From Megalonaias nervosa (taxonomy: Eukaryota > Mollusca > Bivalvia > Unionida > Unionidae), in contig JAECUM010003209.1 in assembly GCA_016617855.1 (NCBI GenBank), forward strand, positions 1-64,000: a stretch of DNA of 64,000 nucleotides, in the 5' to 3' direction. The position numbers and the translations under genes were made by a program. Numbering within the stretch: position 1 is the stretch's first letter; each line of letters starts with the position of its first letter. The notes beneath the pieces are model-generated. The model was not told the origin of the DNA. It ran no database searches and saw nothing but the letters and a program-made list of their open reading frames with translations. Shown here one piece after another: positions 43,801 to 57,684 of the stretch.

Positions 43801-46800
43801 ATGCAAGCTTCATATTTTACCTCTCAATTTACAAAAATGTTGTCTAAATAAATTACCCAGATGCCAGTATTAGGATAGCAGAGGCAGCTGATCTGGACTG
43901 GCCTGGATGGGTATCAGATCATGAGATAGATATGAATTTGATCTCCAGTAAGTTGCAAAATCACATAAAAAGCTCCCTGTCTTAAACAAATGTCCACTCC
44001 AGCATTTACAAAATCCCAACTTTATTCTTGAAATATATAGTTATTTCTATATTAAAATGATGCTGATTTAAGCTGCCTTGATGGCCACCATGACAATCTT
44101 TATATAGCTACTTCTAAATATAATAGTCATATCAACATGGTTTTTTACTGAAATACTAATTATACATGTAGCAGTATGTAGCAGGTTCTGACTAACAATG
44201 GTATTCATCTACCAGCATAGTATGATGGTGACAATCTTGAAAATTTTATGACTGCTTCTTATGCATAAATGGTGGCATTGACATGGGGTTTCATTTTAAA
44301 ACACTTCTTGCAATATTTAAATGGTTCTGAGTGAAAATGATATAGATCTGACCACCCATTTGTGTAGGAGTTTTGAAAACCAGATCTAATTGAATTACGG
44401 TCAGTTCAAAGGTTTATCTTCACCAAGTTTATGAATGCAGTGACTTGTGCATGTACAAGTGAATTTTGCATTTAGTACAAGTGAACTGCATTGGAATGAA
44501 GTTGATAGCACCCTGACATTGGTTTTAAGGTCAAAGGTCTTGACTCATGGGTTTTTGGCTATATTGCCTTGTGAGCGTAATTACAGAAAGAAAGAAGAAT
44601 GGATTTTAATCAAATCCAGAATGCAGATTTATCTGCTGAAAAACCTGAATGATGCCACTTTAATGACATTTTTTTCCTGTCAGTTTCAGGGCTGTAAGGG
44701 ACATGAGTGTGAAATTCTCAAAGGATGTGCCTTTTCTCCCTGTGATGCATCCCAGTGATGTGCCTCTTTTTCTCTCAGGACATTCAACCCTTTTCGTATT
44801 CTGTTTAGCCATGGCTAGTCTGCACTAAAGCTAAAGTCTAGACTTAAGTTAAAAGGCATGAAGCCAGTGTGACTAATCCTTTTCATTGCACTTGTCTTGT
44901 GAATAAGAGTGCACCGTCTGACATACTTCAAAGAAACCAAGTTCTATTGAGTGTGTTTGTAACCACCAGCAATTAATTGGCAAATAAATGATGCCCTATT
45001 TTGTTGTATTGGAGTTTAAATTAAATTGGTGATGACTCGAATGTAAATCATGAAAGTTATCAAAGCTTTCTCAGAGTCTGATTTAGGCAATATTGTCAAA
45101 TCATCGATATGATGTAATAATAATAATAAAATAATTCTAATAGCTACTATTTCTACACAACAATATCAGTGGAAACTTTCTAAAGAGTTCAAAATGGTAT
45201 GTTGACTCACAAAAATGAGTCAGCAAAATCTGTTTTCATTTTATGGGAAACGGACTTGTGATGAAAATGAACCAACAAATGGAAGAAGCAAAAGGTGAAA
45301 ATTGTTGATGTTTGAAGACGAGTACCTAAAGTGTGTGTGAATTCATCTTGACAACAGTTCAAATATTCAGTCTCAGGCCACATATATTTACAACTGTAGG
45401 TACTGTACATGAGTGAAGATTAGTTGATTTTTTCTGTAGAGTCCATGTTATGTCCAGCCTTTATTCCATATGGTCAACTTGTAAGGCATTTAACACTATT
45501 TACATGTATTAATTAACATATTTAATCAGAATTAGTTGTTTCTTGCACTTATACTGCTTGGTATATTTTTTTCATTCCTTCTTTGTTTAATTTATTGGTG
45601 GTAATATACATTTATATATACGGTACAGTGTAATGCTGTTTACTGATATAAGTTCCCTTGGTAGGAAAGGAGATGCTATTTTACACATTCCCAGTGATCA
45701 TTCCCAGGACTGAAACTAATTGTTGACAATTTTCTTCTTCTGGATTTTTTTTTTAAATATTGTTGTAGGGTAAAAAAGATACAAATTTAAATGTGTTTAA
45801 ACTTAACATTCTATTCAGTGAAAAACTATTTTCTTTGTAGTCTGATATTACAAAAATGCTGAGAACTAAATCCTGATATTAAAAAAATAATAAGCATGCG
45901 CTTTTCATTTTCATTTCTATCCATTTGAAAGTGAGGGACTCCCAGGTTTACACAAGAGACTCTCACATATAGGCTGGGGACTCCTGAGTTTCATGAGTTA
46001 AGAGTCTGGGACTCATTTTTCTGAATTTCTGTTGAGAGCCCTGAATTAATTTGAAATAAAATCAAATTAATCACATGGGTATTTCTTGATATTGTCTGAG
46101 ACAAGTTAAATGAAATTCTATCCATGATAATTAGGTTCATAATCAATGACCCTGAAAACAATTTTTGTCCTGCATTTACAGGCATCATGTAAACATGTTA
46201 AATCAAATGTGTAAAAACATTTCTGTGACCAAATTTGGTACATCAAAGTTCCTTAAAAATGACATAGATGGTTTCAGTATTTAGCAGTTAAAGAAGGAAC
46301 AGTCTTAATATGAATTTCTGGAAGTTCTTTTTGCCCAGAGGAGCCTCAGTCCTTTAGAGAAGCTCTTGTATTTATATTTTTGCATGTGTGTGTGGACATT
46401 TTCAGACCTAATTATTAATGAGCCAAAGAAAATCAGTAGTCCTTAGAAGATATGCACAGGAAGTACTTACAGAGCTAAATAATATATGATATGCATGACC
46501 TTTTTTCCTATATATTGATATAAACATGAAAATACCTTTTAAACAGCAGTAATATCTTTCTTCCTTAAAGAATACTGACAAACAACCATCATCAGTACAT
46601 GGCAGTTTAATGTTGCAACATAAATACAGCATAATCTCAAAAACAAAAATTGATCTATCTATATATCTTTATCGAAAAAAAACAAACTTAGATTTTATCT
46701 TAATTAGTGTATACCTTTTTAAAGAAAAAGAAATCTTGTTTAGCTTTGAATGAAAAATAACACTAGAATGTATCAAATGCAACACAAAAGCAGTGATGTA

Positions 46801-48472
46801 ACAAATGTGCTCAGTGGTATACATGTAAATTGTACTGAAACCCACTGGAATACTTTATTAATGATCTTCTAAAGATTGTTTATCCTGAAATTAAAAGTAA
46901 CCTAAAGCAAAATGAATAATTCTGTTATAAAAAGCTATTTATTCCCAATTACATGTACTCTCAACTCAATTACAAAACAAGTATCGAACAATCTTGGCTG
47001 CCTGCCCACCTGCTTCTCTCTATTGATCTCCATCCCTTTCTTAGCTAATCAAAGGTCCCTGAGTGAAGTCATGCCCTCAGTTATATAATGTCCCATATTT
47101 TTTTTTAACCCTGTTGTGTATGACCTGTTAAGAAGAGGTGTATTACTTATGATAGATAAATTGGTAGTGATAATAAGATACTTTTTTTAATTTTTTGTAA
47201 GTGCAAAGGATGATCCATTTCTTTATATGATTGAATGCATATAGAAAAGATATTAGTTGTTTTTTTAATATAATGGATACTGAACTTTTGCAAGATTTCT
47301 TGCCATTGTTAAATTGAGAATTCTAGTTACTGCTAGGTACTGCACTTTATGTAAAGCAAGAATTTTATTCACAAGATTTGTTTTCCTTTTTAAGACAGAC
47401 ACTCAGTACAGTTTTTATGGGGAAATTTCTACAGAGGATTCATTGATAAAAAATATTTAAAAAACGAAATCTTCTGCACTAATTCTGCATGTCATTCTTT
47501 AGAAAACAACAAATAGATATCACTAAAATTTATATTCCAATGCAAGAAAATCCATCATTTTAAAATATTATAACAATGTAAAGTTCAAGTACAATAAACA
47601 TATTTTAATCACAATGGAACACAGATACATTTACCTGTAGTTCATGGTGCTAGAGTTAAAAATGCCCATTAAAACTAGGCAATTTCATTACATGTAAAGC
47701 AATAGCTCCCAATTTTCAGTGAAACCTTAAATCTTAGGGATGCTGTATGTGCATTTTTATGACCCACTACTTGCAGGGGTGCATTTTTATTTGGTTCTTT
47801 GTATCCATACCGTCATCTATCCAATCCATGCAGGTAGTTTGCTCAGTTAATAGCATTTTTATTTGGTTCATTGTATCCATACCATCATCTATCCAATCCA
47901 TGCAGATAGTTTGCTCCTTGATTTAGACGAATGAATTTTGGTGGTCATCTATTAAGCATAAGTAGATGACCTAATTAGATTTTTGTGCCACGAAAGAAAT
48001 TTTCCCATTTGTAATTAAATAAAATAATTCACTTCCTTTGACTTTTTTGCTACGTGGGGGTGGGGGGTGGCTTATCTGTTTTACAATCACAAAACTTGTT
48101 CATAGTAAGTTTCCTATAAAGTGAACCATGTTTGGTGATTAAGATAACCAGATATACAGAAAAATGAGCATTTTTATATTCAGACTATAGAAATTGTAGT
48201 GAAACTTAAAACTAAAGATAGTAATATAATGATAGTCAATTTTTAAACATTATTAATGTACATGTAATCATTTTCAGCCCACTACAGGACAGCTACTTTC
48301 CTAACTCCCTTTTTTTTTGACTCCCTGGAAAATCAATTATCTTTCTTTGTTTAATATTTCCAAATATACGAAGAGGACCAGTCATCAAACTGGTTTGTTT
48401 AGTTTTCTAGTATATATAGGAATTTGTTTTTAAACTAGATTTTATAAACAAATGAATTTGTTTCACTTGCAG
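43801..48472. other. ACOT8 intron 1, remaining part
   Basis: No exon or other gene recognised. Pieces of the 160-bp repeat lie at about 44060-44340, and another dispersed repeat at 46270-46370 matches 17855-17950. A two-copy 72-bp tandem duplication is at 47781-47914 (gcatttttatttggtt, ccaatccatgcag in both units). Confidence 0.55.
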
Positions 48473-48618
48473 AGCTAATGTAGAAAACTTGTGGCGGCCT
48501 CCCTTAAGCCGGTTCATATTTGGAGGTCAGGTGGTTGGCCAGGCACTTGTGGCAGCATGTGAAACTGTTACAGATGATCATCACATACACAGTCTTCATT
48601 GCTACTTCTTACAGGGAG
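48473..48618 (+). CDS. ACOT8: Acyl-CoA thioesterase 8-like, exon 2
   Basis: The acceptor is cacttgcag; the first base completes the exon 1 codon (AG/A). The exon encodes [20 protein letters not shown], then LVAACETV and [15 protein letters not shown]-x-VGQAL and HSLHCYF are ACOT8 hallmarks of the first hot-dog domain. The exon ends with G before gtaaat, phase-matched to exon 3 (G/GT). No disruptions. Confidence 0.9.
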
Positions 48619-49382
48619 GTAAATATATCATGAAAACTTAAATAGAAACATTAAAAAGATCAGATCATTTATACTTTTGCTTGATCTGTCATTGTCCTTC
48701 TGTCACTGCATCTGTCTATCAATCAGTTTTCCTTGTAACCTGACCTCTGTCGATAATGACTAAAGGATGGTGATCAAACTTGAGATGAATGTTTCCCAAT
48801 AATGAATGAATAGATGATAATGGAGGAAATCAATTCTAAAATACAGCCAGTGAAACTGAATTAAGGTTAGGATGTTCAGAAAATAGAATAACAAATTCTG
48901 GTATGGCTTCCCTCTTTTGTGTAGAATTTGTAAACGATAGAGCACAATGAGGAAGAGATTTTTTTTTTTAAAAGGGTTATATGTGTTATATTATTTTGTT
49001 GGAAAGGCACTTTTATAATTTCAAAATAACTTGAATGATTTATTGATATAGCCTTTGCTTCATGTAGTGCCTGCTGTAAGAACACTCAGAATGCCTCACA
49101 TGTTCAAAGTGCACATGTAAGAATTATTGTACATTTTGCACAATATAGAACAATATAGTCTGCAACCTAACTGATTCTAGATGTATTTATGGACGACAGA
49201 GGGAATGTAAATACCCCACATTGTCAGAATTTTCAGGATTTTCTCTTGCAGAGCCCCAAAAAGAAACCCACTGAAAGAATACTTGTTTTTGAGTTTGGAA
49301 GAACAGTCCCAGGTGCATAAGGGAACAGTCTCGTCTTTATCCTGGAACATCTAGAACATATAGATGCTGTACCCTTCTCACC

Positions 49383-51420
49383 ATGATGAACAAGTACAGG
49401 AAATCATACAGATTGCTTAGCCACAGTCCTGCTCAGAGTGTTCTAAATGATGATGGATTATCTGTTGTCATTGACTCCAAAGATTTTGAGATAGAAACAT
49501 TTTATATGATGCCTCCTATCAGGCTTACCAGCACTTGTCATTTGGATGAAGAGGAGGAGATCTGGTCATCTGATAAGGCAGTAAATCAAGTTTATCACCT
49601 TCTACCCATAGACTTGTGCCTGAAACCATCTGGTGCACAGCCCAATAAGATCTTTTCTGTTTTGAAAAGGAGTTCTGGGACTCAACCACAGCAATATTTA
49701 CTGCTTCATCCTCATTCCTCTATGACTGAGGAAATATCATTGAGGTTATCCTGGCCAAGACATAATTTAATGGTGTAGCCTGTTCCTCCCTCTACCTTGA
49801 AACCTATGGTCTCTGCCTCTAGTTACTGGGTACATTCCTGAAGTGGCCAATTAAACCTCCCCAGTTGGATGCAGGTGAGTCCGTAGTGGGTATTACAACT
49901 GGAGCCTAGGCATACCTTTCCATTAAAACCATTGAGTAGAAAGTTTGGCATCTGGTCAACATAACTTAACGTGCTGACCTCTTCTCTGCTACTTTATTTC
50001 ATATGCTGAAGGAGGCTGCTCTGAATCCAGCTCTATTTAAACAGATGCTGGAAGCTGTGGCAAAGACAGCATTCACTTCTTATTGCAATGGCTTTGTTGG
50101 CGGAATGTCTCCACATTTGCCATCACATTGCACTGGATTCCTCAAAAGGTCTTGAACCATAGTAAAGACCTAAGAGCTGCTCTGTCAGAAGCAGAGACCC
50201 TCTTTGGAGGACACATCCCCACAATGGCTTTACAAGATTTGATCATCAACATAGATCCTTCGCAACCACTCCTGGCCCATCACAATCAGAAAGGAAGCAT
50301 ACTAATGTGAACCTGATATATTCTTCAGGCAGATGCAAATGAGACCTCCTTCTTGTCAATATGGTCCTTGTTGTGGATGTCACTGAAGAGTTCTACAACC
50401 TGCCTTCCTTTCCCATGGAGGGGGCAGGCATAGGGGCTAGCACCCTCTCATGCCATGCATCTCTCTCCCAAATGTCCCTGTAGGTGCTTGTGTAGGCCTC
50501 TTTTTGGACATTTCGTCAAGTATCATAGAAAATGGATGGGTCCTTTCAACTTACTAACTTCAGTTTTGTGAACAACCCTCTCTATCTTGGACCCCCTTGT
50601 TCTTTCACCAGTCCAATCAGGTGAAATTAAAGGAAGAGGTGCCCACCCTTTTGCAGAAAATTTTATATCATAATTGATCTCTCCCTGTTAAACTGGTTTC
50701 TTCTGGAGAAACATTTCAAGATGGTGACACATCCTCAATCCAGAACAATACATCCATCAGATTGGGTGGTCTCCATTGACCTTAAAGATGCTTATTTGCT
50801 CATTCCAATTTTTCCTCCACATCGAAAATACCTCTGGTTTTGCTTGGACCAGGCTGTCTCAGGTTTAATGCAATTATGATACCATTTCTCGTCTTTGTCA
50901 GACTGGACTTTTAGTCAAAAATCGGTTACCTTCCAAGCTCATTCACATGTAGAGATTCTCGCTCACAGTTGAATCTGTGCTGGAGATGGTAAAGATAATC
51001 ATACATGCGCATTTTGGGTACTTTGTTTCTATATAAATGCTTTGTAAGGAAAAGAAAGGGTAGGAAATGTCTTTTCCTTCCACTTAGGGATCTGTTGATA
51101 GTTTTGACCTCCACTATCTCACAGTGGATTGTCATCACCATCAAAAGAGTTTATCATTCCCTTGCAGACCTGTCTTTTATGATACTAAAAGCCCATGAGG
51201 TTCATGAGGTTCAAGCTGTCTTTGCCTCATGGGTCTGTGTAGATCACTCTTCCTAGGAGGATATCATGAAGGCAGCTTTCTGGTGATCCAGTTCTACCTT
51301 CTCTTTCCTATGTCTCCATTCATTAGCATAACAAAATATACTGTATAGGCATTTTTTATCTGGGACTCAATAGTTGCAGCAAAACAGGTGGCCCAGAGGG
51401 ACACCAACAATTTGTAAAAT
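49383..51420 (+). pseudogene. DIRS-like retroelement remnant, ACOT8 intron 2
   Basis: The RT region near 50769-50870 reads VSIDLKDAYLLIPIFPPHRK, a DIRS-type motif A context. Near 51100-51300 the sequence ISQWIVITIKRVYHS and, in the same phase, AVFASWVCVDHSS followed after a stop by EDIMKAAFW, matches the C-terminal region of the tyrosine recombinase of DIRS elements. The upstream frames 49383-49778 and 50083-50310 probably derive from the gag-like region. Frames are broken in many places. No split direct repeats or inverted termini were identified. Confidence 0.65.
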
Positions 51421-52496
51421 GGAGCTCTCCCTCAAATGGTAAGTGCACTCCATTTTTCTGTTTTTGATCAGTTATATCAGCTTAACCACCTATCTCACAA
51501 ATTTAACATCACAATAATGACAGTTAAGTTATTGTTGCTATTAAAATGTAGGTTCTTTGTTTGAGGTAGAACAAATTAAAACAAATAAGCAATACTTACC
51601 CATCACTATTGTCCAGTGCCCTCTTTCCACCCAGCTCTGATGTCCTGGCATAATGTCTCCTAAGGAAATAATGACTGTTCTGTGCAGGTGTATGGGTGGA
51701 CCATGTCTTATTGACAATTCTCCGCACCAGTAAGATGTATTCACATCTAACAGACGAGATTTTTTAACACAAACAAGTTAAGCTACGTATTAGTAACAGG
51801 TAAATATTGCAGAATTAAAATTAGTTTTACCTCCCAAAAAACTTACATCACATTATAATGTTACACTGTTATGTAATTACTATGGAAAGTAATTGTTTTG
51901 AAAAACAGAAAGAGTTGACTTGAAACAAAGATCAGACAATAATATTATAGGTTCATATTAAATGGAATTTCCTGAACTGAGAATTTGTTTCATATCTCAG
52001 CAGTGTGGAACTGTCATGAAAAATGTATATTAAGCATGTTTTCTATGTTCCAGAAATGAACTGTTTAGCAGTTTTTAAACTACCATTGAAGTTTACCCTT
52101 CATTTATGCTCAGTATCATTCTAATGCTTTATGGCATCATAGTTATTTTGAACCAAATCACTTACATTAGGGGCACATTCTCCTATTATTCTTAGCCATT
52201 TTACAAATGGTCCAGTACTTAAAGGTCTACTAGTGCACTCACACAACTTTCGTTTATATTATAAATTTAACCTTCACGAAGCGATTTGTATAGGTATTAT
52301 GTCATATACCTCATCATTAATGAAAATAATGACTACAGAACATCGATTTTTTATCATTGGAGGCAAAAATGCTCCTAGCTGATTTCGCGCTTGGTAATTT
52401 CTGTAAGGCAAAGCAGAAGTGACGCAGTGTAGGGAACACGGCTTTCCAATTTTCATGGTAGTTATGTTCAATAAGTGGAGCCGTGTGTGAAATAAA
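51421..52496. other. ACOT8 intron 2, no gene seen
   Basis: Unique-looking AT-rich sequence between the DIRS remnant and the THAP frame. Confidence 0.45.
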
Positions 52497-52973
52497 ATGG
52501 TAAAAAGGTGTATTGTTGGAGGTTGTAGCAATACAACATGAGAAGGAATGAGTCTGCACTCATTTCCTACTAATCCTGTTTCAAGGAAACAATGGATTAA
52601 GCAGATAGGAACGACAAGAAAAGACTGGACTGAGCCAACTAGTGACAGGCAAGATAGTCAAGTTGTCTGTAGTGACCACTTCAGAGAAGACGATTTCGAT
52701 CCTGCCTATAAAATGAAAGAGTCATTTGGGATTAAGACCAATAGACGACTCCTGCCAAATGCAGTTCCAAGTGTGTTTTCTCACCAGATAACCCAGAGTA
52801 CATGCACACCAGATCAACAAAAATCAAGGGTTACGGCAGGCCTAACAACACATAGCCCAAGAGGAGCTTTTCAAAAGCGAGAGCGAGCAAGGGTAAAACG
52901 TTTATTGATTTTAGCATGCTATAGTATTTGTTGTCAACCCTACACTCTTGCCACAAATATACCTAGCTTATGA
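52497..52973 (+). pseudogene. THAP-domain protein fragment with in-frame stop, ACOT8 intron 2
   Basis: The ATG at 52497 begins MVKRCIVGGCSNTT, then a TGA at 52539-52541, then in the same phase GMSLHSFPTNP, RKQWIKQIGTTRKDW, VVCSDHFREDDFDP and LLPNAVPSVF. These are the C2-CH zinc residues (C-x4-C and C-x-x-H), the FP and W positions and the AVP box of the THAP DNA-binding domain. THAP domains occur in host factors and in P-element and related transposases. The frame runs to 52973, with a basic segment (KRERARVKRLL) after the domain. The TGA removes the first zinc pair from any product starting at 52548. It is probably a retro-copied or transposon-derived fossil. Confidence 0.75.
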
Positions 52974-53120
52974 GTGATTAATGGGAGAGGGTGGTTTTAG
53001 CGGAAGGGTGTTTGCAAATTGTAATAGGTCCACCCTTACCCCAAAAAATATGAAACCTGCTTTATCATGATTTCTCTGTGTGTGTGTATGTGTGTGTGCA
53101 ATGGTGCAAAGTCTAAATCA

Positions 53121-53161
<41 letters not shown>

Positions 53162-53621
53162 AATTTAGCCTTTAATATTGTTTATGATGTAAACTTCTAA
53201 TGCTGCTCGATTTATTTATATCTTTTTGTTAGGTGTTTTTTGCCGTAAATTCGCTAGAGTTGTCACTATCAGCCATTATCATCACATACGCTCAACTTGA
53301 GGGACTTCCCAACTGTATGTCACTTTTGGAAATCCAATTTTTCACCAGAAGTATATAAATATTTCTGGAGCGTTTTCCGTAAAACATTGATGTATGCTGA
53401 AATAATCTTAATTTTCTCCTCTGTGAGTTAAAACCTACATCTAAAATGCACATTTCGGAGCGAAAAATGAACATTATGATATATAACATGTATTAGACAC
53501 TAGTAGACCTTTAAATATGCTTCCTTTTGCTAATTTTGTTAATCTGATGGTTAGAAAAAGATATTTCAAAATCAAAGCATTGCTCTAGAAATTCATATCA
53601 TATCCTTGACACTACTTCTAG
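52974..53621. other. Microsatellites in ACOT8 intron 2
   Basis: A (tg)n tract is at about 53079-53098 and a (ta)n tract at about 53126-53157. No gene is seen. Confidence 0.7.
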
Positions 53622-53847
53622 GTAATTCTCAAAAGCCAATCCTGTATATGGTTGACAGGACACGTGATGGAAAGACTTTCTCCAGTCGCTCTGTGAAGGC
53701 CACCCAGATGGGAATGCCCATTTTCACCTTGCAGGCATCCTTTAAACTGGATGAGACACAGGTCTACAAATATCAAATGCAAATGCCAAAGGTTACAGGA
53801 CCTGAGGAATTAATGGACACCACAGAAGTATTGCAGTTGCATTTAAA
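53622..53847 (+). CDS. ACOT8: Acyl-CoA thioesterase 8-like, exon 3
   Basis: The acceptor is acttctag; the phase matches exon 2. The exon encodes NSQKPILYMVDRTRDGKTFS, then SRSVKATQMGMPIFTLQASF and PEELMDTTEVLQLHL. The pattern RTRDG-x-x-FSSRSVKA is the conserved core of the first hot-dog domain, and the MP-x-x-x-GPEEL stretch is the interdomain linker. The exon ends AA before gtgagt, completed by A of exon 4. No disruptions. Confidence 0.9.
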
Positions 53848-56701
53848 GTGAGTTTTTGTCCTTATTACCAGTTTATTTTAAAGCCATGAGCTAAGGAGAC
53901 TCTGTCAAGTTATGCTTGGGTGCATGCTTATTTCATGGATAGTATCACACACTTCATCTCTAATATTTCAAGAACATGAATGCAAACATTTGAAAATGTT
54001 TTGAGGTGTATGTACACTTGAAAAACAGTCAAAGAAGATGGAAGTAACAAGAACACAGACTTCAAACAATCTTTATCACTCCCATTCTAGCTACTCGTGT
54101 TGGGTGTGAATGGGGAGATATATGTTTTATTTATTTTGTGACAGTTATAACAAATTATCTGACATGCTCCAGATGACTTGGATCTAAGGCTGCAATGTTT
54201 ACACATGTAAGCTGCTGTGTTTAATGCCTGTTTGCGTAGTCGGCAAAAGCTTAAATGAAAATGCATGTGACTTTCATTGATATGTATTTCCACATCTTTT
54301 CTTAAAGGGATTGTAGTTTATGTTATTTCTTTGTATATTTAAAAGTTTGTGTCTATAAAGTATAATTTTTTTTATTGAATATGGCATTGCAGGGGAAAAG
54401 AATGTTTGTGTGAATGTTGGTTTATGCGCACATAACACAATATTGCAATCAGGTTGATTTACTGACACTGTTGATAAAAATTTCTTTGAACTACAAAATA
54501 TAGAGGATTGCAGATGGGTAATGATTTCATGTTGAATTTATGAAACAAGTTGAATAATATCCAGCTTTTGTGAACTTTGGTGATAGTTCTATCATTTGGG
54601 AGACCACTTTATGTCCACATTTGTCTGCGAACATTTGTCTCAGTTTATTTTACTTATGTGCTTAACATTTAAACCACACTTGTATATAGGGTAGATTCTA
54701 TGTTACAGATATACTGCCCCCATCCACCCACCCACACCCACTATCAACTGAGCAATATCCTTTGTTTTACTTCTTCCTGTTGTTCTTGTCTTGGCATTTT
54801 ACACAATTTTTCATAGGATGATATTGTTGTACATGTCATAACAAATCCCTATGGGGGTAAATTAGCCATATTCAGACAGACTAGACCATTTTTCCCCAAT
54901 TCCCTTTCGTGACTCAAGTCAAAAAATGGCTGCCAAAATGCTCATTGAAAACAAAAAATTCCAGAAGTCAGGGTTAGAAAGGTTTTCCCATTACTGCAGC
55001 CAGTCAGTAAAGAGAATACTGTACAATAATTTCATGGGCTTATTTTGACCAGTCAGAATCATATAATATATTATAGTGATATGTAACACATGGTATCAAA
55101 AACATGAAACTGCACATACTACAGGAAAACTGTACGAACTATGTGATTATTACCTTTAAGCAACATTTTTGGTAACAGAACATGTGATTAGAAACATTGA
55201 CATTGTATTTTAAAGAAACAGTTTAAAGTTTGTAAGCCACTGCATAGTTTCTTATTCCTACAAAAGTACCCATGTGCATGTCCAGGCAGTTCCATTGTCA
55301 GTTTTTCCATTGTGTACATATATGTAATAGTAGGAAATGATATCACTACAAGCCTAGTGATGTTGTACAGAAATGTCAGGTATATTCAACAAAGACATGT
55401 CTTGCAAACTGAATCCTATTATAATAAGAGGCAGAGGTCTTGCTAAGAATTTAAAATTACTGTACTTTCCAGCCTATAAGTCGATACTTTTTTACTTGAA
55501 AGTCAGGTCTTTGTCCTATACACTGAATTGACTTATATATGGATTATATCATTGAAATTGCATCGACTTATATATGGATTACAGTATCCGGTATGCTATT
55601 AAAATTGCTCTATAATCAGTATAATCGAAAACAGGTCTCATAGAAGTACCAATTCTTGTTCAGTTACTTTGTAAATAAATTGTTATAAACTAATATGACT
55701 GCATTTATATTTATAAGTTTTTTCATTATTTAGTTTGCATTCTGTGTGTATTTTCTTACTTCTCAAACATGAAATAAAAGAAAACAATTACCAGTAAAAA
55801 AATTCACCGGGCCGCATAGCACACTTACAGTCTGTACTCTATAGTGTACTGTACTAATTCAAAGCATATTGTTTGTTCCTAAAAAAGATGTGAAATAATT
55901 TTGTTTTATTCATCCTTTTTTACCATACCTCATTCTTCCTGATCACATTTTAGCAACTGGTCCATTGATATTTAATTTTCCAGTATACTGTTGGATACAC
56001 ACAAGCGATTACAGGTATAGCTTTTTCATTGATATAATTGATCCTACAAAAGGATGTAATCCATATTAACTCGAGCATTCTATGATCATTTATAAAATAC
56101 CATCGATTATGCTTTCTACTGAATCCCCGAAATCATATGTTTATAATTGTAATTGACAAAATTTCTCCTTTAAATATGGTTTAAACTAAACTTAAAATAG
56201 ATATGTAGATGGACTGCTCATAGATCATGATTGATCCGTTTTTAGTTTTGCATTTCAGTTTAAAGCAAATCGTAATGTCAATACATCACCTATATTCATT
56301 CTTAACCAGCTGTTGTTTCGGTGTCTCTCTTTGATTATACTGGTAGTTGATAAATTGGTCTTTGGTTTCCAACAACAATCAAAGCCAGTTACCACAGTTG
56401 TTCAAACCCTGATATTGGCTTTGGCTACCGATACTAGTTACCATATTGCCGGTACCCCATTGTTCTTTATCATTAATCCACATCAATTATGCTGCCCATT
56501 GTTAATATCAAGTGGATTAAGAACCATAGGAAATGATGCCCACTCCCTTCTCTGGATGTAAATAATGAATTTAGCTGTGGACATTGTTTTCATTGCTGTA
56601 GTACTGGCACATTTTAATGAGTTAGGCATGTTTTGATCAATCTTTTCAGTCATAATCATTTATATAAATATCCCCGTACAAATCATACAACTTATCGCAC
56701 A

Positions 56702-57508
56702 ATGCCTCGTGTCAAATCACACAAGTCTTACACAGCGGCTTTTAAGCTGGAAGTTGTAAAGCTCACGGAAGAGAAAGTTGGGAATATGGCTGCTCATAGG
56801 AAATAATGGTGTAAGTGAAAAATGTGCCCGGGATTGGCATAAAGCTATGGTTGCATTATGCACTACAAAAAAACTAAGAAAGCAAATCGTGGCTGCAAAG
56901 CAAGATGGATTAATATTGAGGATAAATTAGAATATGTCTTGATACAATGCTCCGCGTGTCGTGGAATGAACTCTGTTGAACTCAGACTCAAGGCAAAGGA
57001 AATTGCAACTGAATTAGGAATTGAAAGTTTCAATGGAAGTATGTCATGGTGTTTTAGGTTCATGCAAAGAAGGGGGCCTTAGTATAAGACAGTGCACTAC
57101 TATGGCACAGAAACTACCAGTAGACTTTCTGGAAAAATTGAACAATTTCCGTGAGTACTTCCAAGACAAGATTAAGACTGACAAATTTGAGATGACTAAC
57201 GTGATAAACATGGATGAAGTGCCGTGCACAGCTTCACAAACACAGGATGTATGTGGCGCACTACATATTCCCAGGTTGCACCTTGGGTTATGGATGCATG
57301 GGACAGGGTTTCTGAATTGGCTGTTGTGAATGGCTTTGCTAAAGGAGAAATTGTCAGCGGGATAGAGAAGCCAGATGATGATGATGAGATGGAGACAGAT
57401 GATAATGAGAATATTTCCAATGATCTGAGCCCTGAGATGGCCGCCATTTTTCATTCCTATATGGAAGATGAAGACTTCGAGGGATTTTCAGATATTGGAG
57501 ATGATTAA
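56702..57508 (+). pseudogene. Pogo/Tigger-type transposase remnant
   Basis: The ATG at 56702 begins MPRVKSHKSYTAAFKLEVVK, a CENP-B N-terminal helix-turn-helix type start, interrupted by a stop near 56805. Another phase has KKANRGCKARWINIEDKLEY and GSMSWCFRFMQRRG of the CENP-B DNA-binding domain. LSIRQCTTMAQKLPVDFLEK leads to NVINMDEVP, the first catalytic Asp-Glu region of the DDE nuclease. The C-terminal part then reads PWVMDAWDRVSELAVVNGFA and an acidic tail to 57508. Most of the DDE core between DEVP and the C-terminus is missing, indicating an internal deletion. It is inactive. Confidence 0.75.
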
Positions 57509-57684
57509 GTGAACTCTTACTCATTGTTTTCTTAATTAGAGTGTGGAACAGTTCTACTACAGGTAATAAAATGAATTACAACATGGATGTGCTTTCAATT
57601 ATAATTGACATGTTAAATAATATGCATTATAAAACTGTTCATTTGTATAAATTTGATACAGCATTTGATAGATATGTTAAAGTA

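Noticed and set aside
52539..52541. TGA in the THAP frame as a selenocysteine codon
   Set aside because: THAP domains have no known selenocysteine at this place and no SECIS-like structure was noticed.
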